Both the position numbers and the translations under genes were made by a program. From assembly GCF_026552795.1 (NCBI RefSeq), contig NZ_JANFPI010000004.1, forward strand, positions 434,001 through 498,000: DNA of 64,000 bases. The letters are read 5' to 3'. Source of the DNA: Ectorhizobium quercum. Lineage in GTDB: Bacteria > Pseudomonadota > Alphaproteobacteria > Rhizobiales > Rhizobiaceae. Positions 54,501-62,008 of the stretch are shown here, piece by piece. How positions within the stretch are numbered: the first letter of the stretch is position 1; each line of letters begins with the position of its first letter. Under the pieces are notes generated by a model that worked only from the letters and a program-made list of their open reading frames with translations, was not told the DNA's origin and searched no databases.

Positions 54501-55232
54501 TCAAATGGACCAGCCGCCGTCGATGCCGAGCGCCTGGCCGGTGGTGTAGGTGGCGCCGGCCAGGTAGACGGCGAGGTCGGCGATCTCCTCCGGCGTGCCG
54601 AGGCGTCCCATCGGCTGGCGGGCGATGAAGGCGGCGCGCGCCTCCTCGTAATCGCCGAGCGCCCGCATGCGGCTTTCGAGCGACGGGCTTTCCACCGTGC
54701 CGGGGCAGATCGCGTTGCAGCGGATGCCGCGGGCGACGTAATCGGCGGCGACCGATTTGGTGAGGCCGATCACGGCCGCCTTGGTTACGCCGTAGGCGCA
54801 GCGGTTGGCAACGCCCTTGGCGCTGGAGGCGATCGAGGCCATGTTGATGATCGAGCCGTCGCCGCGCTCCAGCATGCCCGGCAGCACCGCCTGGATGGTG
54901 CGGATCATGGCGCGCACGTTGAGGTCGAAGGCGAAATCGAGATCCGCGTCCGTGACCTCCAGCACCGTGCCGCCATGCACGACGCCAGCGCAGTTGAAGA
55001 GGATGTCGACGCGCCCGACCCCGGCGAAGAAGGCCGCCACCGCCTCCGCGTCCAGCACGTCGAGCCTGACGGGATGGATATTCGCCTCGCCGCGAAGCGT
55101 CGCCAGTGCGTCGCCGTTGATATCCGCCGCATGGACCGTGGCGCCCGCCGCCGCGAACGCCCGGGCGCTGGCCCGGCCTATTCCCTGTCCCGCCGCGGTG
55201 ACGACGGCGATCCTGCCTGAAAGTGTAGCCAC
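54501..55232 (-). CDS. SDR dehydrogenase, 2-keto-3-deoxy-L-fuconate 4-dehydrogenase-like
   Basis: About 243 residues. The GTG start at 55232 is chosen since GGGAGGAG lies 5 bases upstream; ATG codons at 55256 and 55289 would place coding sequence over an operator palindrome. TAAGQGIGRA is the NAD motif, NMASIASSAKG holds the catalytic Ser, YGVTKAA the Tyr-x3-Lys, and the C-terminus is GIDGGWSI. The sequence character and the FAH hydrolase next to it fit the 4-dehydrogenase of the L-fucose/L-pentose non-phosphorylative pathway. Confidence 0.83.
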   Translation of the reverse strand: MATLSGRIAVVTAAGQGIGRASARAFAAAGATVHAADINGDALATLRGEANIHPVRLDVLDAEAVAAFFAGVGRVDILFNCAGVVHGGTVLEVTDADLDFAFDLNVRAMIRTIQAVLPGMLERGDGSIINMASIASSAKGVANRCAYGVTKAAVIGLTKSVAADYVARGIRCNAICPGTVESPSLESRMRALGDYEEARAAFIARQPMGRLGTPEEIADLAVYLAGATYTTGQALGIDGGWSI

Positions 55233-55255
55233 CAAAACTCCTCCCGTTATTGTCA

Positions 55256-55270
55256 TGTTGTCCGACAACA
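55256..55270. promoter_or_regulatory. FadR-type operator before the SDR-FAH operon
   Basis: TGTTGTCCGACAACA is a perfect 15-bp palindrome about a central C, and the best match among the five sites to TTGTCNGACAA. It lies 24 bp before the GTG start and in the same gap as the promoter of the divergent lactonase gene. Confidence 0.7.
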
Positions 55271-55514
55271 ATTTGGTGATACCGTACATTTACCGCCTTT
55301 GCCGGAGAGCGCAATCCCCCGGATATGGCGAAACGGTACTATTTTATGGGGCCTGTTCCGGCCGTGCGAAAGCGTATTTCGATATAGCAGAACTGGTATA
55401 TTCTGTTGCGGCAATTCGATTTGCCTGCCATGTCGTGAGGTTTTATTGCTTGCGCCGGAAAAACCGGCGGTCAGCCCGGCGGGGAATCCCTGCGCCGCCG
55501 GAAGGAGGTTGCGC

Positions 55515-56372
55515 ATGGATATTTTCGATCACACGCCCTGCGAGCTCGGGGAAGGGGCCTTCTGGCACCCGGAGCGCGGTACGTTCTTCTGGTTCGATAT
55601 CATGAACCGGACGCTTTACAGTCATTGCGGCGGCGGCGTCGAGGCGCACGACCTTCCCGCCCTGTTTTCCGCCGCCGGCTGGATCGACCGCGATGCGCTG
55701 GTGCTGTCGGGCGAGAACGGGCTGTTCCGCTACGATCTCGGCGAGCGCCTCTTGTCTCCGCTCGCCGCCATCGAGGACAACGATCCCTGGACGCGCTCCA
55801 ATGACGGGCGAACCGATCCGTGGGGCGGATTCTGGGCCTCGACGATGGGAAAGAAGGCGGAACAGGGCGCAGGCTCCATCTACCGCTATTATCGCGGCGG
55901 CCTGCGCCGGCTGCACGAAGGCCTCTCCGTTCCCAACGCCATCTGCTTCGACGCGGCCCGCTCGTTGGCCTATTTCGCCGATTCCGAACGCAAGACCGTC
56001 TGGCGGCAGGCCTGCGACACCGCGACCGGCTGGCCGGCGGGCGTGGCCGAGATCTTCCTCGATCTCAGGCACGAGAACCTGGTGCCGGACGGCGCCGTCA
56101 CCGATGCCGGCGGCAATCTGTGGATTGCCCATTGGGGGGCGGGCATGGTGGCGCGCTACAGCCCGCAGGGCGAGCGGACCGCCACCGTTGCCGTGCCCGC
56201 CACGCAGGCGAGCTGTCCGGCCTTCGGCGGGCCGGAGCTTGCGACGCTCTACGTCACCACGGCGCATGAGGGCATGGACGAGGCCGCCCGCGCGGCGGAC
56301 GTGCATGCCGGCAAGACCTTTTACACGGCCGTCGAGGCGCGCGGCGTGCCCGCGCCGCAGTTCATTCCGTAA
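55515..56372 (+). CDS. SMP-30/gluconolactonase family sugar lactonase
   Basis: 285 residues, a six-bladed propeller lactonase. GEGAFWHPERGTFFWFDI holds the first metal-binding Glu; RSNDGRTDPWGGFWASTMGK holds the Asn/Asp metal site; PNAICFDAARSLAYFADS and DGAVTDAGGNLWIAHWGAG follow. It opens a sugar-1,5- or 1,4-lactone to the aldonate. AAGGAGG lies upstream. It is convergent with the 1-dehydrogenase that would make the lactone, and its product feeds the IlvD/Edd dehydratase. The L-arabinolactonase group is the best guess. Confidence 0.88.
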   Translation: MDIFDHTPCELGEGAFWHPERGTFFWFDIMNRTLYSHCGGGVEAHDLPALFSAAGWIDRDALVLSGENGLFRYDLGERLLSPLAAIEDNDPWTRSNDGRTDPWGGFWASTMGKKAEQGAGSIYRYYRGGLRRLHEGLSVPNAICFDAARSLAYFADSERKTVWRQACDTATGWPAGVAEIFLDLRHENLVPDGAVTDAGGNLWIAHWGAGMVARYSPQGERTATVAVPATQASCPAFGGPELATLYVTTAHEGMDEAARAADVHAGKTFYTAVEARGVPAPQFIP

Positions 56373-56390
56373 ACGGCGGCGCGCCGCCTC

Positions 56391-57314
56391 TCAATCGTGG
56401 AAGGCGTCCGTCACCTTGCGCCGTCCGAGCAGGAAGGCGTCGGCGACGTGAACGAGCGGCGCGAGGTCGAAATCCGACCGGCCGTTCGCCACGAGCGAGA
56501 CGAAATGGCCGTAGAGGGTGCGGTATTCGCGGTCTTCCTCGGCCATGCGCTCGACGCCATCGACCGAAAGCCGACTGCCGCCGAGGGAAAGTTTCAGCGT
56601 GCCCTCGTCGGTGACGACGACGATGTCCCAGGTCTGCGGCCCGGTCTGGCGGAAATCGAACGATGCCGCGACCGGAATGCCGGAATCGGTGCTGAAGGCG
56701 AGTTCGGCGGCGATCGGCGCGGCGCGGTTTTCCGGGAATTCCAGCGTCGCCCCTGTCAGGTGCATCGCTTCCGGCAGGATGCGGGTGACGATGGAGAGCG
56801 CGTTGATGCCGGGGTCGAACACGCCGAGACCGCCCGGTTCCCAGATCCATTGCTGGCCGGGATGCCAGTGGCGCACATCCTCCTTCCATTCGATCCTGAC
56901 GGAGCGGATCGTCTTGCCGGACAGGAGGGCGCGGGCCGGCTCCACGCCGGCGGCGGCGCGCGAATGCCACGTGGTGAAGATGGTCAGGCCGCGGTCCTCC
57001 GCCAGCCGCCCGAGCGCCTCGACCTCGGCCACCGACATGCCCGGCGGCTTTTCGAGCATCAGGTGCTTGCCGGCGAGAAGGGCGGCGCGCGCCTGCTCGA
57101 AGCGGCCCTGCGGCGGCGTGCAGAGCGAAACGGCGTCGATGGCCGTGCCGCTGGCCAGCAGGGCGTCGATGTCGTGGAAATGCGGCAGGTCCGGCAGGCC
57201 GGCATTGCGGCTGGCGATGGCCGCCAGTTCGATGCCGTTTGTGGCGGCGATGGCGGGCAGGTGCTGGTCGCGGGCGATCTTGCCCAGGCCGACGAGGCCC
57301 AGTCTGATGGTCAT
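56391..57314 (-). CDS. L-arabinose/D-galactose 1-dehydrogenase (Gfo/Idh/MocA family)
   Basis: 307 residues. LGLVGLGKIARDQHLPAI is the NAD(P) motif, LEKPPGMSVAE the family EKP motif, and IWEPGGLGVFDPGINALSI the barrel segment with catalytic Asp and His. The last two, with WKEDVRHWHPGQQW and the C-terminal VADAFLLGRRKVTDAF, closely resemble Azospirillum brasilense L-arabinose 1-dehydrogenase as remembered. It oxidises the aldose at C1 to the lactone. The start is set by GGGAGGAGATTTCC. This is the entry step of the oxidative pathway; L-fucose and D-galactose are possible side substrates. Confidence 0.9.
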   Translation of the reverse strand: MTIRLGLVGLGKIARDQHLPAIAATNGIELAAIASRNAGLPDLPHFHDIDALLASGTAIDAVSLCTPPQGRFEQARAALLAGKHLMLEKPPGMSVAEVEALGRLAEDRGLTIFTTWHSRAAAGVEPARALLSGKTIRSVRIEWKEDVRHWHPGQQWIWEPGGLGVFDPGINALSIVTRILPEAMHLTGATLEFPENRAAPIAAELAFSTDSGIPVAASFDFRQTGPQTWDIVVVTDEGTLKLSLGGSRLSVDGVERMAEEDREYRTLYGHFVSLVANGRSDFDLAPLVHVADAFLLGRRKVTDAFHD

Positions 57315-57467
57315 GGAAATCTCCTCCCGGGCGGACGGCGAAACCGGCCCTCCGCTTCCTCGCAGGCACATTAGCGAGGCCGGACGACCGGCGTCAATCC
57401 GTTGCGCGGATTCGAAAAAGATATTTCTTTCAATATGATAATTCTGGTATGTCGCCCTGCCGTCCGG

Positions 57468-58241
57468 TTATGCGGAGCCAAGGAAGGTTTCGGCGACATA
57501 GTCGAAGATCAGCTTCAGCGACAGGATCATCAGCGCGATCTGGATCAGCCGGAAGAACAGCCAGTCGGGAATGAACTCCGTCAGCTTGCGGCCCGCCACG
57601 GTGCCGGCGATGGCTGCCGGCACCAGCCACAGCACCAGCGGCGTGTCGAAGCGCGAGAACTGCCCGAGCTGCCAGTAGGGAACGAGCTTCACGGCGTTGA
57701 CGATGGCGAAGAGGATGGTGGACGTGCCGGCGAAGGACATCTTTTCGAGCTTCTGCGGCAGCACGTACATCTGGAAGGGCGGGGCGCCCGTGTGGGAGAC
57801 GAAGCTGGTGAAGCCGGTGAGCGCGCCCCAGAAGATGCCGCGCGGCACATCCGCCTCGCGCTGGCTCGCCCGGAACCGCGCGCCGAACCACACATTCAGG
57901 CAGAACAGCACGCCGACCAGGCCGACCAGCAGACCGATGAAGGCCGGGGACAGCGAGGAGGAGAAGAACCAGCCGATGGCCACGCCGAGAATGGCGGCGG
58001 GCGTGAGGATGACGAGATTGCGCATCGAGAAGTCGCGCCGGTAGAGATAGAGCCCCACCAGGTCACTCGCCACGAAGATCGGCAGGAGCAGGGCCGCCGC
58101 CGTCACCGGCGACATCACCATCGCCAGAAGCGGCACCGCGATCGCTCCGACGGAGGGCAGGCCGCCCTTCGACAGGCCGACGAGAAACGAGGCGAGGCAG
58201 GCCAGCGCGACGATGGCGGGCGTGTGTTCGATCACGTTCAT
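57468..58241 (-). CDS. TSUP (TauE/SafE) family permease
   Basis: 257 residues with about eight spans in two repeats. The pattern CLASFLVGLSKGGLPSVGAI in the first repeat and WGALTGFTSFVSHTGAPPFQ in the second are the TauE/SafE motifs. Family members move sulfite, sulfonates or organic acids. The ATG chosen lacks a strong ribosome site but begins just before the first span. Its role near the sugar genes is unknown, and it may be an independent unit. Confidence 0.85.
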   Translation of the reverse strand: MNVIEHTPAIVALACLASFLVGLSKGGLPSVGAIAVPLLAMVMSPVTAAALLLPIFVASDLVGLYLYRRDFSMRNLVILTPAAILGVAIGWFFSSSLSPAFIGLLVGLVGVLFCLNVWFGARFRASQREADVPRGIFWGALTGFTSFVSHTGAPPFQMYVLPQKLEKMSFAGTSTILFAIVNAVKLVPYWQLGQFSRFDTPLVLWLVPAAIAGTVAGRKLTEFIPDWLFFRLIQIALMILSLKLIFDYVAETFLGSA

Positions 58242-58554
58242 GGGTGAGAGCCGCCCTGTGCGCGGATCCGGGGAATGGGGATTCGGGTCATGGTCGAAAC
58301 TGTTCTGCCGCGCCGGTTTGCTGGATGTCCTCGGCTTCACCATTACGGTGGACGCGGCAGGCGCGCAACAGCGATCCTGCCGCCGCCGCATCTGTCCAGC
58401 GGAATGTTGCCGGCACGCTCCGGCGGTGTCGGTGCGCCCGTCGTCTGCGTCTATTTGCCGAGGCCGCCCGACTGGCCCTTCAGGCCCGGCGCGCATATGC
58501 TGGCGACACCGGCATGGGGAGGCCGGGGCGACCTTGAGGGTTGGGGAGGGCAGC
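58242..58554. other. Intergenic region, divergent promoters, no gene seen
   Basis: The 313 bases between the TSUP gene and the CBS/nucleotidyltransferase gene show open frames only as extensions of these neighbours, with no ribosome site. A GGGGAGGG site directly precedes the + strand gene. I saw no inverted repeat clear enough to report. Confidence 0.5.
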
Positions 58555-60378
58555 ATGGACACGACCGCGACCGGCGCATTTCTGGAGACGGTCCATCCGT
58601 ATGACGGTCTTTCGCCTGCCGCCTTCGAGCGGGTGCTGCGGCAGGTCAGCCGCCACGACATTCCTGCCGGAAGCCCCGTCTATGGCCATGCGGACCGTCT
58701 GGCCGGCCTCTACATCGTCATGGAGGGCAGGGTGGAAATCCGCGACGCCTCGGGCGCGCTGATCTCGGAGCTTGTCCCCCGCGACTGGTTCGGCGAGCGC
58801 GGCCTTCTGGCCGACGGCCATGCCGCGACCGCCGCGAAGGCGCTGACGGACGTCAGCCTGCTTCTGGTGCCGGCCGATGTCTTTCGCCGTCTCGTGGAGG
58901 AGGAGCCGGCCTTCGCCCGCCTTTTTGCCCGTCCGGCCGACGGGACCGGCGAGCGGAGCGGCGACATGGCCACCCGCAAGGCCGGCGAGCTGATGTCGAC
59001 GCCGCCGCTCGTCTGCGCGCCGCAGGATACGGTGCGCACGGCGGCGGAGACCATGCGCGACCGCAAGGTCTCCTGCCTCGGCGTTGTCGACGGCGGCCGC
59101 TTCGCCGGCATCGTCACCCTCCGGGACCTGACGACGCGGGTGCTGGCGGCCGGGCTCGACCCGCAGGCGACGCCGGTTTCGGCGATCATGACCCGCGATC
59201 CCGTCGGGCTCGCCCCGGGCGATCTCGGCTCCGACGTGCTCCACCTGATGCTGGAGCGGGGCATCGGCCACCTGCCGGTGGTGGAGAACGGCCGGCTGGT
59301 CGGCATGATCACCCAGACGGACCTGACCCGCCTTCAGGCCATCTCCCCCGTGCAGTTCATCCGCGACATCGCCCGCGCCCGGCAGATCGGCGAATTGCAG
59401 GCGACGACGGCGCGCATCCCGCAGCTTCTGGTCCAACTCGTCGGCGGCCACGGCCCGCACGAGGTGGTGACGCGGCGCGTGACCGACATCGCCGATGCCG
59501 TCACCCGCCGCCTGATCGCGATGGCCGAGGAGCGGTTCGGGCCGCCGCCGGTTCCCTATCTCTGGCTCGCCTGCGGCAGTCAGGGGCGGCAGGAGCAGAC
59601 GGGCGTCAGCGATCAGGACAATTGCATCCTCATCGACGACGGCTACGAGGAGGAGCATCGCGCGTGGTTCGAAAACCTCGCCGGCTTCGTCTGCACCGGC
59701 CTGAACGCCTGCGGCTACGTCTTCTGCCCCGGCGACATGATGGCCACCAATCCGCGCTGGTGCCAGCCGGTCCGGGTGTGGCGCGGCTATTTCCGCGACT
59801 GGATCGCCCGGCCCGATCCGATGGCGCGGATGCTGTCGAGCGTCATGTTCGATCTGAGGCCGATTGCCGGAACCGCGTCGCTGTTCTCGACGCTCCAGGC
59901 CGAGACGCTCGGGCTCGCCGGCAACGATTCGATCTTCGTCGCCCACATGGTCGCCAACGCGCTGAAGCATGCGCCGCCGCTCGGGCTGCTGCGGGGCTTC
60001 GCGACCCTGCGCAGCGGCGAGCATCGCAACCGCATCGACATGAAGCACAACGGCGTCGTGCCGGTGGTCGATCTCGCTCGCGTCTATGCGCTGGTCGAGC
60101 GGTTGACCCCTGTCAACACCCGGGCGCGGCTGCTGGCGGCGGAAGCCGCGAACGTCATTTCCGGCGGCGGTGCCCGCGACCTCGTCGCCGCCTACGACCT
60201 GATCGCCGAATACCGGCTGCGCAACCAGGCGGCGCAGGTGAAGGCCGGCGCGCAGCCGGACAATTACCTCGATCCGTATGAACTGGGCGAATTCGAGCGC
60301 TCGCAGCTTCGCGACGCCTTCGTCATCGTCCGCACCATGCAGGCCGCGCTCGCCAACCGGGGCGTGGCGCCGGTCTAG
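58555..60378 (+). CDS. CNMP-CBS-DUF294 nucleotidyltransferase-like regulatory protein
   Basis: 607 residues with four parts. A cyclic-nucleotide-binding-like domain at about 15-110 (VMEGRVEIRD, FGERGLLADG). A pair of CBS domains at about 145-265 (ELMSTPPLVCAPQDTV, GIGHLPVVENGRLVGMI). A DUF294 nucleotidyltransferase-like domain with Gly341-Ser342 and Asp353-x-Asp355 (CGSQGRQEQTGVSDQDN). A DUF294 C-terminal helical domain to about 600. The layout recalls GlnD-type signalling enzymes. Related genes often stand with a DnaQ-like exonuclease gene, as here, and with an acetate-type symporter, which is absent here. It probably senses an adenine nucleotide; the partner is unknown. Confidence 0.9.
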   Translation: MDTTATGAFLETVHPYDGLSPAAFERVLRQVSRHDIPAGSPVYGHADRLAGLYIVMEGRVEIRDASGALISELVPRDWFGERGLLADGHAATAAKALTDVSLLLVPADVFRRLVEEEPAFARLFARPADGTGERSGDMATRKAGELMSTPPLVCAPQDTVRTAAETMRDRKVSCLGVVDGGRFAGIVTLRDLTTRVLAAGLDPQATPVSAIMTRDPVGLAPGDLGSDVLHLMLERGIGHLPVVENGRLVGMITQTDLTRLQAISPVQFIRDIARARQIGELQATTARIPQLLVQLVGGHGPHEVVTRRVTDIADAVTRRLIAMAEERFGPPPVPYLWLACGSQGRQEQTGVSDQDNCILIDDGYEEEHRAWFENLAGFVCTGLNACGYVFCPGDMMATNPRWCQPVRVWRGYFRDWIARPDPMARMLSSVMFDLRPIAGTASLFSTLQAETLGLAGNDSIFVAHMVANALKHAPPLGLLRGFATLRSGEHRNRIDMKHNGVVPVVDLARVYALVERLTPVNTRARLLAAEAANVISGGGARDLVAAYDLIAEYRLRNQAAQVKAGAQPDNYLDPYELGEFERSQLRDAFVIVRTMQAALANRGVAPV

Positions 60379-60510
60379 GTCCTGACTGCCGGCCTGACTC
60401 CGGGCCTGACACTTTGGGCTTATGTCCTTCCCGGCGCAAAGCGGCTACAGATTTTCGGGACCGGGCGTTTGGCGGGGGAGCCGGAGGAGAAGATTGCGAA
60501 GGGGCATGCC

Positions 60511-61998
60511 GTGGGCGTGAGACTGGGGTTGCGCATCCGTATCCTGCTGTTCTTCGTCGCCATCGCGGCGGGCGTGGTGGCGATGACGGCGCTCGGCCTC
60601 TTTCTGGCGCGGAGCCGGATGGAGGACGCTGCGGCTTTCGACGCGCTGGTTCAGGGCGCCATCGTCGCGGTCTTCGGCATGTGCGGCCTGATCGCGTGGA
60701 TCTGGCTCCTGTTCGACACCCATGTGGCGCGGCCCATCGAGGCCATCGCCTCGGCCATGCGCGCGCGCCTCCATGCCGATATCGCCGCCGGCATGGACCC
60801 CGCAGAAGGGCGCTATCTGGGCGATCTTGCGGCCGCCGCCTCCGCAACGGCCGCCCGGCTGGCGGAGGACCGCAACGCGACGGCCGAAAGCATCGCGCGC
60901 GAAACGGCGCGGCTTTCCGCCGACAAACGCCGGCTGGAGCATCTGCTGGCCGACGTGCCGCCGGCGGTTCTTCTCTGCACGGGCCGTCACCGGCTGGTGT
61001 TCTACAACGGCGTCGCCCGGCAGCTTCTGGTCGATGCCGGACAGCCGGTCTGCCTCGACCGCAGCCTGCTCGACTATCTGGGCGACGGCGCGGTGCGCCA
61101 GGCCCATCGCCGGCTGGTGGAGGCGGGCTCCCGGCAGGCGGTGATCGAGTTCGCCGCCGCGACGCCCGCCGGTTCCCGGCGTCTGGCGGCCCGCATGCGC
61201 CTTGCCGCCGACAATGGCGGCGATGACGGCGCCTATGTGATGACCCTGCGCGACATGACGGCCGAGATTGCCGGCTCCGGCCAGCCGGGCGAGCGGGACC
61301 GGGACGAGCCGCTTCATGATGTCGTCTACGATTTCGACCTTCTGGCCCGCGCCCCGCCGCAGACGATCGCCGGCGCCCGGATCGAGGACCTGACCTATGT
61401 CGTGTTCGATACGGAAACGACCGGCCTGCTGCCCGATCAGGGCGACGAGGTGGTGCAGATCGCCGCCGTGCGCATCGTCGCCGGCAAGCGGGTCAGGGGG
61501 GAGGCCTTCGACATGCTGGTCAATCCGGGCCGGCCCATCCCGCCCGGCGCGACAGCCATTCACGGCATCACCGATGCGATGGTTGCCGGTGCGCCGCGCA
61601 TTCTCGACGCCGTGGAGCGTTTCCACCGCTTCGCCGAGGGCGCCGTCCTCGTGGCGCACAACGCGCCTTTCGACATGGCATTCCTTCGCCGGCGCGAAAG
61701 GCAGATCGGCAGGCGCTTCGACAATCCGGTCCTCGACACGGTGCTGCTTTCCGCCGCCGTCTTCGGCCGCGGGGAGGAGCATTCGCTCGACGCGCTCGCC
61801 GCCCGCCTCGGCGTCGACCTTCCGGCGGAGCGGCGGCACACGGCGATGGGCGACGCCGAGGCGACGGCGGACGCCTTCCTCAAGCTCACGACCATTCTCG
61901 CCGGCAAGGGGCTGACGCGTTTCGGGGACGTGCTGGCGGAGGCGAGGCGGCACGGTCGGCTGGCGAAGGACCCGGACGGCACGAGCGCGGCCGGCTGA
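60511..61998 (+). CDS. Membrane-anchored PAS-DEDDh 3'-5' exonuclease (DnaQ-like)
   Basis: About 495 residues. GTG at 60511 is chosen with AAGGGG 6 bases upstream; TTG at 60469 is an alternative. Two membrane spans (about 8-32 and 45-68) are followed by a helical linker and coiled coil (about 75-140), a PAS-like domain (about 145-240: VPPAVLLCTGRHRLVFYNGV), and an exonuclease domain of the DNA polymerase III epsilon type. Catalytic residues are Asp300 and Glu302 (FDTETTG), Asp388 (HNAPFDMAFL), His443 and Asp448 (HTAMGDAEAT). The N-terminal half looks like a sensor kinase whose kinase part is replaced by a nuclease. It lies 132 bp after the CBS/nucleotidyltransferase gene. Confidence 0.88.
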   Translation: MGVRLGLRIRILLFFVAIAAGVVAMTALGLFLARSRMEDAAAFDALVQGAIVAVFGMCGLIAWIWLLFDTHVARPIEAIASAMRARLHADIAAGMDPAEGRYLGDLAAAASATAARLAEDRNATAESIARETARLSADKRRLEHLLADVPPAVLLCTGRHRLVFYNGVARQLLVDAGQPVCLDRSLLDYLGDGAVRQAHRRLVEAGSRQAVIEFAAATPAGSRRLAARMRLAADNGGDDGAYVMTLRDMTAEIAGSGQPGERDRDEPLHDVVYDFDLLARAPPQTIAGARIEDLTYVVFDTETTGLLPDQGDEVVQIAAVRIVAGKRVRGEAFDMLVNPGRPIPPGATAIHGITDAMVAGAPRILDAVERFHRFAEGAVLVAHNAPFDMAFLRRRERQIGRRFDNPVLDTVLLSAAVFGRGEEHSLDALAARLGVDLPAERRHTAMGDAEATADAFLKLTTILAGKGLTRFGDVLAEARRHGRLAKDPDGTSAAG

Positions 61999-62008
61999 CG
62001 GAACGCCG

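Noticed and set aside
57418..57450. ATATT-N6-AATAT and TTCTGGTAT near the sugar 1-dehydrogenase as an operator shared with the lactonase promoter
   Set aside because: Similarity to the ACTGGTATATTC stretch near 55392 is only about nine bases with mismatches, too weak to claim.
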